Part shown: positions 6,713-14,404 of the stretch, piece after piece
How positions within the stretch are numbered: position 1 is the stretch's first letter
How the letters are laid out: each line of letters begins with the position of its first letter
NCBI GenBank assembly: GCA_040758525.1
Contig: JBFLVQ010000069.1
Location: forward strand, 1 to 23,508
Reading direction: 5' to 3'
Length of the DNA: 23,508 bases
DNA from: JBFLVQ01 sp040758525
Lineage (GTDB): Bacteria; Acidobacteriota; Blastocatellia; Chloracidobacteriales; JADJPF01
Made by a program: the position numbers and the translations under genes
The notes under the pieces: model-generated
The model's database searches: none
Seen by the model: the letters and a program-made list of their open reading frames with translations, nothing else
What the model was told of the DNA's origin: nothing

Positions 6713-8248
6713 TTATGTGAGTGCTCCAGTAACTTTCTTTAGCAGGTTGATAATGTGGCTGAGCTTATCAATAGCTGTCTTTAGCTCGTTGAGAAATAGT
6801 AGATCAATGGGTTTCTTTGCCTCTAGATCAGCAGCAATAATCTGCATCAGTATGGGTGTTTCCGTAGTCAAGTGTAATAACTGCTCATAGAGCCGCTCTA
6901 CGGTAACAATCTCTTCAATTTCCGCATGTTGAAAATCATTTAAGCGATCGGCAAGGTTACTTGTCGTCTTCTGTACCACCGTCAGTTCATCACCCGTCAG
7001 TGAGATATAGGTAGAAACCGTAGGATGTTGCTCAAGGAAGCGCGTCTGATTAATTTCCGAATTGGCAGCACTAGGACCACTGTTGGAACTACTATGTAGT
7101 GGAAGTGTGCCACGTCGATCCGGTGAGAGTGATTTTTCCCGTACTTCTGCAACAGTCTCGGCAAGCGTGGCCGCCAGCCAACGTTGATCCAATTTTTCCA
7201 GAGGATTGCTGGCAAGCAGTAGTGCTGCTTCTAGATCTTCCTCACTGGCATTAAGAAAGACCGATTGAAACTCTTTCTCTTTAATCACATGTACTGCCGC
7301 TTGTAGCTCCTGTGCTAGTGCCATCACGGTAGGAGGACGATTGTCTGGTTTCTTCTCTAATGCATGCATTACCACAGCATTAACAATGGCAGGGATTTCA
7401 GAGCGAACTTCATGTGTTGGTCGTGGTTTCTCTCGCGCCTGTTTTACTGCCACTATGGAGAGTGAGCGATCATCAAAAGGCAACTCACCAGTAATCATCT
7501 CGTATAGAATGATACCCAGTGAGTAGACATCTGAACGTGCATCAACATCGCGACCATAACATTGTTCAGGCGACATATAATGTGGTGTGCCGATCAGAAT
7601 GCCATCCTGAGTAAGTCGCATGGCTCGCTTCTGTTGCTCTTCTGTAACGCCTGTCATACGGGCAATGCCGAAGTCAAGCACCTTGACGATCTCCTCACCC
7701 TTGCTGGTGCGATCAAAGAAAATATTCTCCGGCTTCAAGTCACGATGCACAATACCAATACGATGCGCTACACTAACCGCCTCACAGACAGGTTGGAATA
7801 CTGTCAGTGTCTCTTCCAGTGAAAAGTATTTTTTCTGTTCTAACCGCTCTCGTAATGTTGTTCCTATCAGAAACTCCATCACTACATAGACGAGGTTGTC
7901 ATCAGTGATACCAAAATCCATTACGGCAATTGCGTTGGGATGACGGATCTGCATAGAGGCATATGCCTCGCGACGGAAGCGCTCGACGGCTACTTGATCA
8001 TCGCTGAACTTACGGTGCAACATCTTAATGGCGACAATCATATCAAGTTTGACATGGCGTGCACGGTAAACTACTCCTGTACCACCTTCACCTACTACGG
8101 CTTCGATCTCATACTTATTATCAATGATGCGGCCTAGTATCTCGTCTTTCATTTCACCGATCAGTTTGCGCCCATGAATTGGGCAATAGATATGCTGTTT
8201 ATCGTAGGTTTTATTGCATTCTATGCAGAAACTCATTGGCTTTCTCAT
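6713..8248 (-). CDS. Ser/Thr protein kinase 2, paralogue of kinase 1
   Basis: A Hanks-type kinase of 511 aa, numbered from the ATG at 8248. That codon is preceded by AGGAG ten bases upstream (8259-8263); the frame is open further upstream without such a site, and a second ATG lies at 8236. The N-terminal ribbon has C8-x2-C11 and C22-P-I-H-G. Kinase motifs: Gly-rich GEGGTG (53-58), K75, HRDLKPEN from 168 with D170, D192 of DFG, and the activation-segment SPE. All are intact. There is no membrane helix. After a low-complexity linker comes a C-terminal helical region ending in a segment alike in order and sequence to that of kinase 1 (YEQLL...LMQII...FLNEL). The next gene downstream is the DUF4190-pilin fusion, 28 bp away. 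A duplication of one ancestral kinase gene is the simplest explanation for the pair. Confidence 0.92.
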   Translation of the reverse strand: MRKPMSFCIECNKTYDKQHIYCPIHGRKLIGEMKDEILGRIIDNKYEIEAVVGEGGTGVVYRARHVKLDMIVAIKMLHRKFSDDQVAVERFRREAYASMQIRHPNAIAVMDFGITDDNLVYVVMEFLIGTTLRERLEQKKYFSLEETLTVFQPVCEAVSVAHRIGIVHRDLKPENIFFDRTSKGEEIVKVLDFGIARMTGVTEEQQKRAMRLTQDGILIGTPHYMSPEQCYGRDVDARSDVYSLGIILYEMITGELPFDDRSLSIVAVKQAREKPRPTHEVRSEIPAIVNAVVMHALEKKPDNRPPTVMALAQELQAAVHVIKEKEFQSVFLNASEEDLEAALLLASNPLEKLDQRWLAATLAETVAEVREKSLSPDRRGTLPLHSSSNSGPSAANSEINQTRFLEQHPTVSTYISLTGDELTVVQKTTSNLADRLNDFQHAEIEEIVTVERLYEQLLHLTTETPILMQIIAADLEAKKPIDLLFLNELKTAIDKLSHIINLLKKVTGALT

Positions 8249-8270
8249 CGAAATAGTGCTCCTGTCGGCT

Positions 8271-8299
8271 ATTATCGGTCTAACCTGAAACGGTTGCAA
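8271..8299 (-). promoter_or_regulatory. Candidate promoter of kinase 2
   Basis: On the minus strand, TTGCAA (8299-8294) and GATAAT (8276-8271) are 17 bases apart; they match four and five of six consensus positions. Transcription would start near 8264, so the AGGAG at 8263-8259 would sit at the very 5' end of a leader of about 16 bases. That short leader is a weakness of the call. Confidence 0.35.
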
Positions 8300-8386
8300 G
8301 CTCTTTGCGGTTTTCCGGATAAATATTGCGGTTGACAGGCGCAACCCTGACAGGTTTTCTGCTACTATTTTGGTAGAGGTAGAACA

Positions 8387-8857
8387 ATGAAATTGATCGG
8401 TAAACTCTTTCTTCTCTTTACAGTCTCGACGGCGCTAGAGCTCTATTTGTTGCTGCTGCTCACACGTGCTACTAACATTTGGGTGACCATTGCCACTACA
8501 ATTATTTCTGGTATGCTAGGCGCATATCTGGCACGGCGCGAAGGATCACGGGCACTTAGTCAAATTCGTGCTGCTTTACGACTAGAGCGTGAGCCAACCG
8601 AGGCAATGCTTGATGGCGCATTATTACTAGTTGCGGCTGCATTTCTTATCACTCCTGGCGTACTTACCGATACTTTAGGAATATTGATAATGATACCAAC
8701 AGTACGCCGACCTCTGCGGAATTATATACAGCGACGTCTACAACGTATGCTTGCTGAGCAGTTACGCACTGGCACGCTACAGTTCTTTTCTACTAATATC
8801 GGTAGGCCGTCACACCCCGATAGAGGCCCAGTAATTGACGTTACTCCAGAGCGCTAA
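8387..8857 (+). CDS. fxsA: FxsA family inner-membrane protein
   Basis: FxsA is a small cytoplasmic-membrane protein; in E. coli its overproduction relieves exclusion of phage T7 by the F plasmid, but its normal role is unknown. The 156-aa length matches the family. It shows the conserved N-terminal membrane helix with Glu (about 4-26, STALELYLLL), a second helix (about 30-49) leading to A-x-x-E-G-x-R-A-L, then D-G-A-L-L-L-V-A-A-A-F-L-I-T-P-G-V-L-T-D-T-L-G (about 76-98), the most typical FxsA stretch. The tail is basic and cytoplasmic. AGAGGT lies just before the ATG. It diverges from kinase 2 across 138 bp and is followed 32 bp later by a 64-aa gene, probably on the same transcript. Confidence 0.93.
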   Translation: MKLIGKLFLLFTVSTALELYLLLLLTRATNIWVTIATTIISGMLGAYLARREGSRALSQIRAALRLEREPTEAMLDGALLLVAAAFLITPGVLTDTLGILIMIPTVRRPLRNYIQRRLQRMLAEQLRTGTLQFFSTNIGRPSHPDRGPVIDVTPER

Positions 8858-8889
8858 CATAACCACAGATCAGCTTAGAGAAGGAAATT

Positions 8890-9084
8890 ATGGGAACGAA
8901 TCATCAGCGTAATCCGGAAAAGATCGCAGAAGAGATTATCGCCGTAGTATTACAGTGTTTTGCTGAATACTCTTTTGTACATACTCCGGAACAGTTACAA
9001 ACCCTCGTCACTGAACCAGAATCTGATCCAATCTTCTTACATGAGTTGAAAGATGATATCTTAGATATAATTAATCAGGGTTAG
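8890..9084 (+). CDS. Small hypothetical protein downstream of fxsA (64 aa)
   Basis: A short frame with a good GAAGGA ribosome-binding site six to eight bases before the ATG. The product is soluble, acidic and probably all-helical, with a Leu/Ile-rich C-terminal helix ending DDILDIINQG and a single cysteine at about residue 23. I do not recognise a family. The ribosome-binding site, codon use like the neighbours and tight placement after fxsA favour a real gene. It converges with the ene-reductase gene 29 bp away. Confidence 0.62.
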   Translation: MGTNHQRNPEKIAEEIIAVVLQCFAEYSFVHTPEQLQTLVTEPESDPIFLHELKDDILDIINQG

Positions 9085-9113
9085 GCCATACACTACTTCT
9101 CAACACTATACCA

Positions 9114-10334
9114 TTAAGCGCGTTTACGGCAAAAGGCATCCCAACTACCCTCCAACAGCGCTACTGCCATTACCGTCCAAGGACTGCGTGTTGGATCAGG
9201 CTCTTTGCCCGCTCCTATACGATGCAGTTGCTGAGTATGCCACATTAGATCAATGACGCCGTCTAGTGCTTTAATACCGATCAACCGGAATACTGCTTTG
9301 CTGGCCTCTGCCTCACCATTAAGAATACGCGCCGGTAGATCTGGTTCTAGCGCCAGTGGACGTGCCATTCCTACAATGTCTATGGCGCCGCTGGTAATGG
9401 CTTCTGTCATTGCTGTAGCAGTACGAAAACCGCCTGTTAGCATTAATGGCAGTTTGACAAGCTTGCGTACCTTCTCAGCATAGCTAAGAAAATAGGCCTC
9501 GCGTTGACGTGTGCTCTCACGCTGCTGGCGAGTAGTGCCAGTCATTGCTTGACTCTCATAAGTACCACCTGAGATCTCTAGCAGGTCAAGCCCTTCATCT
9601 GCCAGCGCACGTACCACATCCATAGACTCCTCTTCAGTAAAACCGCCACGTTGGAAATCAGCAGAGTTGAGTTTAATGGCGACAGGAAAACGCATTCCTA
9701 CTGCCTTACGCATAGCACGTGCAACCGCTAAGACAAATCGCATACGCTTCTTAGGTGTACCACCCCAAGCATCATCACGTTGGTTGCTAAGCGGAGAAAG
9801 AAACTGATTGACTAGATAACCATGTGCGCCATGGATCTGTACCCCGGTAAAACCAGCCTTTTTGGCAATTGCCGCCGTGGCTGCATAACGCTCAATAAGA
9901 CGCTCAATCTCTTTTTCAGTTAATGCACGCGGTGTAGCAAACATTCCACCCACTTTTACAGGTATAGCCGAAGGAGCAACTGGTACAGACGAGAGGAATC
10001 TTGGCGATTGCCGACCAGGATGATTAATCTGCATCCAGAACTGTGTGTTATTGGCTTTACCAGCACTTGCCCAACGCGAGAGGATCGCGAAGTCACTCTC
10101 ATCTTCTACTACGACATTACGGGCTTCACCGAGTGTACTACGATCTATCATTACATTACCGCTGATCAACAATCCGCTGCCACCGGCGGCCCAGCATGTA
10201 TACAATCGGACCAATTCCTCACTGGGCTGATTTTTGATAGTGGCTAGCTGTTCGCTCATAGCCGATTTAGCCAAGCGATTGGGAATCAATGTCCCACAAG
10301 GCAGTGATAGACTTTGACTGAGAACTTTATTCAT
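9114..10334 (-). CDS. FMN-dependent ene-reductase / NADH:flavin oxidoreductase (Old Yellow Enzyme family)
   Basis: A single-domain TIM-barrel flavoprotein that probably uses FMN and NAD(P)H to reduce activated C=C bonds. The 406-aa length fits stand-alone members; the iron-sulfur and FAD domains of 2,4-dienoyl-CoA reductase (FadH) are absent. Visible motifs: QINHPGRQS at 102-110, the active-site pair H168 and H171 in IHGAHGYLVNQFLSP, SNQRDDAWGG at 183-192, and the C-terminal phosphate-binding GGFRT and VGMARPL elements. The substrate cannot be read from the sequence. It begins 12 bp after the SWIM-protein stop with a weak GAGAG ribosome-binding site, so it is the third gene of a helicase-SWIM-reductase operon. 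Its place downstream of a beta-oxidation cluster hints at unsaturated acyl or enone substrates, but this is inference. Confidence 0.93.
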   Translation of the reverse strand: MNKVLSQSLSLPCGTLIPNRLAKSAMSEQLATIKNQPSEELVRLYTCWAAGGSGLLISGNVMIDRSTLGEARNVVVEDESDFAILSRWASAGKANNTQFWMQINHPGRQSPRFLSSVPVAPSAIPVKVGGMFATPRALTEKEIERLIERYAATAAIAKKAGFTGVQIHGAHGYLVNQFLSPLSNQRDDAWGGTPKKRMRFVLAVARAMRKAVGMRFPVAIKLNSADFQRGGFTEEESMDVVRALADEGLDLLEISGGTYESQAMTGTTRQQRESTRQREAYFLSYAEKVRKLVKLPLMLTGGFRTATAMTEAITSGAIDIVGMARPLALEPDLPARILNGEAEASKAVFRLIGIKALDGVIDLMWHTQQLHRIGAGKEPDPTRSPWTVMAVALLEGSWDAFCRKRA

Positions 10335-10346
10335 AACGATATACTC

Positions 10347-11228
10347 TCAATTCTTACTGAATGCTTTACGTTCCGCCGCTTGTACCATTGCTTGATAGGC
10401 AGACTGCAATAGGTCTGAAACATTCTTCCCTGCCACTTCCCAGGGGGCTTTGCCGAGTTGCTTAAGTACGGCATCAGGAATTTCTGTTGCTTTCGGCTGT
10501 AGACGTAAGTCTATCAGTTCTACACCAGCATTCCAGAAATTGTTCAAGCACTCGGCTAATGGTTTGGCCTCTTCAGTAGGTAGTGACCATTGTGGCATAT
10601 TAGCAGCCGGTTCCGTCGTCTCGATACTGCCTCGCAAAGTTCGTAACCGTTCAATCAACTGTTTCTTGGCACGACCACGCCATTGAAAGATTAGGAAAGG
10701 ATCTTCATCAAATTTCTCTGCCATTATGTAGTAGACTGCAGCAACATGCTTACAGGGATTAGACCAGTCAGGACAGGAACATCGTGATTTGAGATCGCTA
10801 CGACGAGCAGGAAAGAGGGAAAGCCGACAACTCTTAAATACTTCTTCAATATCACGCGGCATCTCACCTGCCAGTAGTTTTGCCATAAAGATAGCTTGAT
10901 CTGCCATTGACTTCTCAACACTACGCCAATCACCTTCACTGAGTGGTTCAAGCTGTATAGAGACTTCATATGGTTTAGGTCGCGAGCCCTGTACTTTAGC
11001 TGTTACCAACTCGCTGCTAATCTTGAGATTCATCACTTGACCGCTACGCGCATATGAACGACCACGTGAGAGTCGTGCACCGACATCAAAAGATTCTAGA
11101 ATGGTAATAAACCGTTTTGACCACCAGGTCTCACCAATCTCACCACGTTGACTCTTTGCCTTAATACCATTTTTCGCTTTGCGTGGCTTCGATGGTCGAT
11201 AGTCCCAATCCCAATCCCAATAGCCCAT
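10347..11228 (-). CDS. SWIM zinc-finger protein paired with SNF2 helicase
   Basis: The protein (293 aa) has a SWIM finger of the form C-x-C-x(n)-C-x-H, read as CSCPDWSNPCKH near residues 150-161, followed by the usual helix VAAVYYIMAE. SWIM fingers bind DNA or protein partners. The N-terminus is aromatic and basic (WDWDWDYRPSKPRK), then GEIGETWWSKRFI, typical of bacterial SWIM proteins encoded beside SNF2 ATPases. GAGGAG lies five bases before the ATG and falls in the 12-bp gap after the helicase stop, so the two are surely co-transcribed and probably act together on DNA. The C-terminal 100 residues show no recognised domain. The reaction or process served, repair or chromosome structure, has not been worked out for this pair as far as I know. 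Confidence 0.92.
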   Translation of the reverse strand: MGYWDWDWDYRPSKPRKAKNGIKAKSQRGEIGETWWSKRFITILESFDVGARLSRGRSYARSGQVMNLKISSELVTAKVQGSRPKPYEVSIQLEPLSEGDWRSVEKSMADQAIFMAKLLAGEMPRDIEEVFKSCRLSLFPARRSDLKSRCSCPDWSNPCKHVAAVYYIMAEKFDEDPFLIFQWRGRAKKQLIERLRTLRGSIETTEPAANMPQWSLPTEEAKPLAECLNNFWNAGVELIDLRLQPKATEIPDAVLKQLGKAPWEVAGKNVSDLLQSAYQAMVQAAERKAFSKN

Positions 11229-11240
11229 ATATTCTCCTCA

Positions 11241-14200
11241 TCATTCTGACACCGCATCGGCTGATAGTGTAATCAGCTCACGCAACTGTGCGGTAGAAAG
11301 TTCTGTTAGCCATGACTCGCCACTGCCGACAATACGCTCTGCCAACTCCTTCTTCTGTTCGATCATTCGATCTATACGCTCCTCAAGCGTACCCACACAG
11401 ATAAACTTGCGTACCTGGACATTCTTACGCTGTCCTATACGGAAAGCGCGATCAGTAGCCTGATTCTCTACTGCCGGATTCCACCAGCGATCAAAATGGA
11501 TCACATGACTGGCGGCTGTCAAGTTTAGTCCTGTACCACCTGCCTTGAGCGAGAGTAGAAAGATACTTGGGCCATCTGCTTGTTGAAAACGCGCCACCAT
11601 CTCATCACGCGCTCTCTTAGTAGTAGCGCCATACAGATAGAGCACCTCACGACCACACTGCTCTTGTAGATAACCTTTCAGTAAGTGGCCCATCTCTGCG
11701 AATTGAGTAAAACAGAGCACCTTGTCACCCTCGGCTAGGATCTCTTCAAGAGTCTCTTCCAAGCGTGCTAATTTACCAGATCGACCTGCCAAACTTGAGC
11801 GATCTTGTAGCAATTGTGTGGGATGATTACAGACCTGTTTAAGCCTTAACATTGCTGCCAGCACCAAACCCTTACGTTCAATGCCACTACTCTGCTCGAT
11901 CTTTTTAAGCATATCATCAACGACGGCCTGATAGAGCGATGCCTGCTCACGTGTTAAGTTACAGTAGACCTTCATCTCCATCTTATCAGGCAGATCACGA
12001 ATAATATTCTTATCTGTCTTAAGTCGCCGTAACACAAATGGACCAGTTAGGCGTTTAAGCAGTTTCGCCTTCTCCTCATCACGATAACGTTCAATTGGTA
12101 CAGCAAAATTTTCGCGGAAACTATTGGCTGAACCAAACAGTCCTGAATTAAGGAACTCCATAATAGACCAGAGTTCTGATAAGCGATTTTCTACCGGTGT
12201 ACCAGTCAACGCGACACGCTGCTCTGCCGAGAAACTACAGACTGCCTGTGTCTGCTTAGCAGCGCGATTCTTTATATTCTGTGCCTCATCAAGAGTAACA
12301 CGTGCCCATTGCACACCACTCAATAGTTTCTGATCCCGCGCTGCCAATGCATAAGTAGTGATAACCAGATCGCAATTGCGCACTGCTTTAGCAAAAGCTT
12401 TACCAGATAGTCGTTCTGCGCCATGATGCACGTGTACTTTGAGTGTAGGAGTAAAGCGTGCTGCCTCACGTTGCCAGTTACCTACTACAGACATGGGACA
12501 GATAAGTAGTGTTGGATTTAATCTTTTTGCTTCTTTTTCACGTTCAATAATTAGCAGTACAAGTAGTTGTATAGTCTTTCCCAGTCCCATGTCGTCGGCA
12601 AGACAGGCGCCTAAACCCAAGCTATTAAGAAAAGCCAGCCAAGAGACTCCTCGTTCTTGATAGGGTCGTAGCTTACCAACAAAACTTGCTGGCACTTTTA
12701 GAGGTACCAATTTCTCGTTACCATTGATCAACTCCTTTAACCAGCCTTGTGTTTCAAAGCCTACTACTGGTAAGCCTAGTTGCGCAGTATCAATACCCAT
12801 TCCTATACGTAATACCTCGGCCACTGTCATCTTGCCGCTGACATTACGTTTTGTGAAGAAATTAAGTGCTGCATCAATCTCTTCACGCTTTAGCTCAACC
12901 CATTGTCCACGTATCTGGACAAGCGGTTGTTTTAACTTTGCCAGTTTCTTGAAATCTTCATAAGACAACTGTTCATCACCTAGCGCAATCTCCCATTTGT
13001 AATTGCAAATATCCTTAATGCCTAACAACCCTTGTGTGGTTGCAGTGCCATTACTGCGTGGCTGGGTTACTAACCGTACACCTAGTCGTAGATTAGGTTT
13101 CTTCCACCAAGGCGGCACCAACACACCAAATCCGGCTTGCTCAAGCAATGGTGCTGCCTCACGCAAGAAACGATGTGCACCACTAGTATCTAGATCGAGT
13201 GCAATGGGCTTGGCGGTTCTGAGTGCATTCTCTAGTTCTGTATAGAGTCGTGCGGCACGACCTAGATCTTCCAGCAGTCGCTCTTGTGGATTCTCCAATT
13301 TACGTTTGAGAAAGGTAAACGCTTCTCCTTTTGTCTTCCAGATTGCCTCTGCGCCTACTAACAAGCTTCTGTCATCAGTAGCTTGTAGTAGGAAATCTAG
13401 TCGCCACTTCTCGTCTCCATTATCAGGCGGAGAGAGTCGAAAACAGGTTCGCAGCGATGCTTGGGTAGCAGCAAACATTCCACTACCCCATTGACTAAGA
13501 TCTTTTTTCAACCGGCTTAATTCATTGGTAGGGATTTGAAAAGAAGCATCCTGTGCGCTTAGTGCAGCTAGCCAGACTTCTACTGCAGACTTCTTCTTTA
13601 CTGTTTGCCCTCGCTGTGCCGGTACTAATGTCTTTCTGACCAATGACTCTCGTACACAAGCATCAACCGTGCATTCAATCATATCGCGTAGGATAAGATC
13701 AGGAGCACGACCAGTAATGGTATTGTTGATAGCCTCAGCACGACATAGTGATGGCATACTATGTGTCAGCAAGCGCCAGCGCTCAATATCATTATCATCA
13801 GTGAGTGGCTGCCAGCGTGCTAATAACTGTTTCTCATTCTCAATCAAGGTAGGAAAGATACGCCCACGTGCCACTAGCTCTAATGCAAATTTGGCGGCTT
13901 CGCCAAAGAACTTCAACGATTCTCCATAGGCCACTCCACCCGGCGCAATAGTAGTTAAAGAGAAGAATAGATCAATGGCATTAGCAGGAGAAAGTTGTAA
14001 GACTGGTACACGCCAAGGTGATAGCCCTTTAATTTTGGCCTGTACTTCTTCATCAACACGCAGCAATTGTGGAGAAGCTTGTGGATAATCCGGTGTGCTA
14101 GGCAGTAACAGCGTCAACTCTGCTTCGACAAACTTCTCTAATAATAATCCAGCGCCAGCATGGCCAAGTGCTTCTCGCAACCAGTCTGGCTCACAAGCAA

Positions 14201-14339
14201 AAGGATGTGGAGTTATTTTTGTTTTTGATTTTGCTAGTGGTTTACTAGCAGGTGGTCTCTTCTTGCCAGCTAGTGCAGAATCTTCTCCCCAAATAGAGAG
14301 TCTTGATGTAGATGACCAGATAGCATGCAGTACTATCAT
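11241..14339 (-). CDS. SNF2-family DNA translocase/helicase with DUF3670-type N-terminus
   Basis: A Swi2/Snf2 ATPase of 1032 aa that should translocate on double-stranded DNA using ATP. The start at 14339 gives MIVLHAIW...IWGED, the normal N-terminus of the bacterial group; the frame is open 45 bp further upstream, into the inverted repeat, without a ribosome-binding site at either codon. The N-terminal half resembles DUF3670, found next to bacterial SNF2 cores. Core motifs: Walker A DDMGLGKTIQ with K588, DEAQ at 684-687, TGTPVENRLSELW for motif III and DRAFRIGQ near 963-970 for motif VI, all intact. The C-terminal RecA lobe contains SLKAGGTGLNL. It heads a tight operon with a SWIM finger protein and an ene-reductase. 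Leader and start lie just past a perfect inverted repeat that separates it from fadJ. Confidence 0.94.
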   Translation of the reverse strand: MIVLHAIWSSTSRLSIWGEDSALAGKKRPPASKPLAKSKTKITPHPFACEPDWLREALGHAGAGLLLEKFVEAELTLLLPSTPDYPQASPQLLRVDEEVQAKIKGLSPWRVPVLQLSPANAIDLFFSLTTIAPGGVAYGESLKFFGEAAKFALELVARGRIFPTLIENEKQLLARWQPLTDDNDIERWRLLTHSMPSLCRAEAINNTITGRAPDLILRDMIECTVDACVRESLVRKTLVPAQRGQTVKKKSAVEVWLAALSAQDASFQIPTNELSRLKKDLSQWGSGMFAATQASLRTCFRLSPPDNGDEKWRLDFLLQATDDRSLLVGAEAIWKTKGEAFTFLKRKLENPQERLLEDLGRAARLYTELENALRTAKPIALDLDTSGAHRFLREAAPLLEQAGFGVLVPPWWKKPNLRLGVRLVTQPRSNGTATTQGLLGIKDICNYKWEIALGDEQLSYEDFKKLAKLKQPLVQIRGQWVELKREEIDAALNFFTKRNVSGKMTVAEVLRIGMGIDTAQLGLPVVGFETQGWLKELINGNEKLVPLKVPASFVGKLRPYQERGVSWLAFLNSLGLGACLADDMGLGKTIQLLVLLIIEREKEAKRLNPTLLICPMSVVGNWQREAARFTPTLKVHVHHGAERLSGKAFAKAVRNCDLVITTYALAARDQKLLSGVQWARVTLDEAQNIKNRAAKQTQAVCSFSAEQRVALTGTPVENRLSELWSIMEFLNSGLFGSANSFRENFAVPIERYRDEEKAKLLKRLTGPFVLRRLKTDKNIIRDLPDKMEMKVYCNLTREQASLYQAVVDDMLKKIEQSSGIERKGLVLAAMLRLKQVCNHPTQLLQDRSSLAGRSGKLARLEETLEEILAEGDKVLCFTQFAEMGHLLKGYLQEQCGREVLYLYGATTKRARDEMVARFQQADGPSIFLLSLKAGGTGLNLTAASHVIHFDRWWNPAVENQATDRAFRIGQRKNVQVRKFICVGTLEERIDRMIEQKKELAERIVGSGESWLTELSTAQLRELITLSADAVSE

Positions 14340-14355
14340 AACTACGGATAAATGG

Positions 14356-14390
14356 TGAGAAGTGATAAGCCATATGCTTATCACTTCTCA
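14356..14390. repeat. Perfect 15-bp inverted repeat between fadJ and the SNF2 gene
   Basis: TGAGAAGTGATAAGC (14356-14370) and its exact reverse complement (14376-14390) are separated by the five bases CATAT. It begins 15 bp after the fadJ stop and ends 16 bp before the helicase start on the minus strand. There is no T-run after it on either strand, so it is not a textbook intrinsic terminator. On the plus strand, G-U and A-U pairs could lengthen the stem by five more. It may act as a terminator, an mRNA 3'-end stabiliser for fadJ, or an operator. Confidence 0.8.
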
Positions 14391-14404
14391 TTGTTATTAA
14401 CCTA

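Noticed and set aside
8332..8368. Promoter of fxsA from TTGACA at 8332-8337
   Set aside because: The only good -10 candidate, TACTAT at 8363, is 25 bases away; the TGC-TACTAT extended form would leave a leader of about 12 bases. Repeated TGACAGG at 8333-8339 and 8348-8354 was noted but is too short to call.
9114..10334. Assignment of the ene-reductase as 2,4-dienoyl-CoA reductase (fadH)
   Set aside because: The iron-sulfur cysteine cluster and FAD/NAD domain of FadH are missing from this 406-aa protein.
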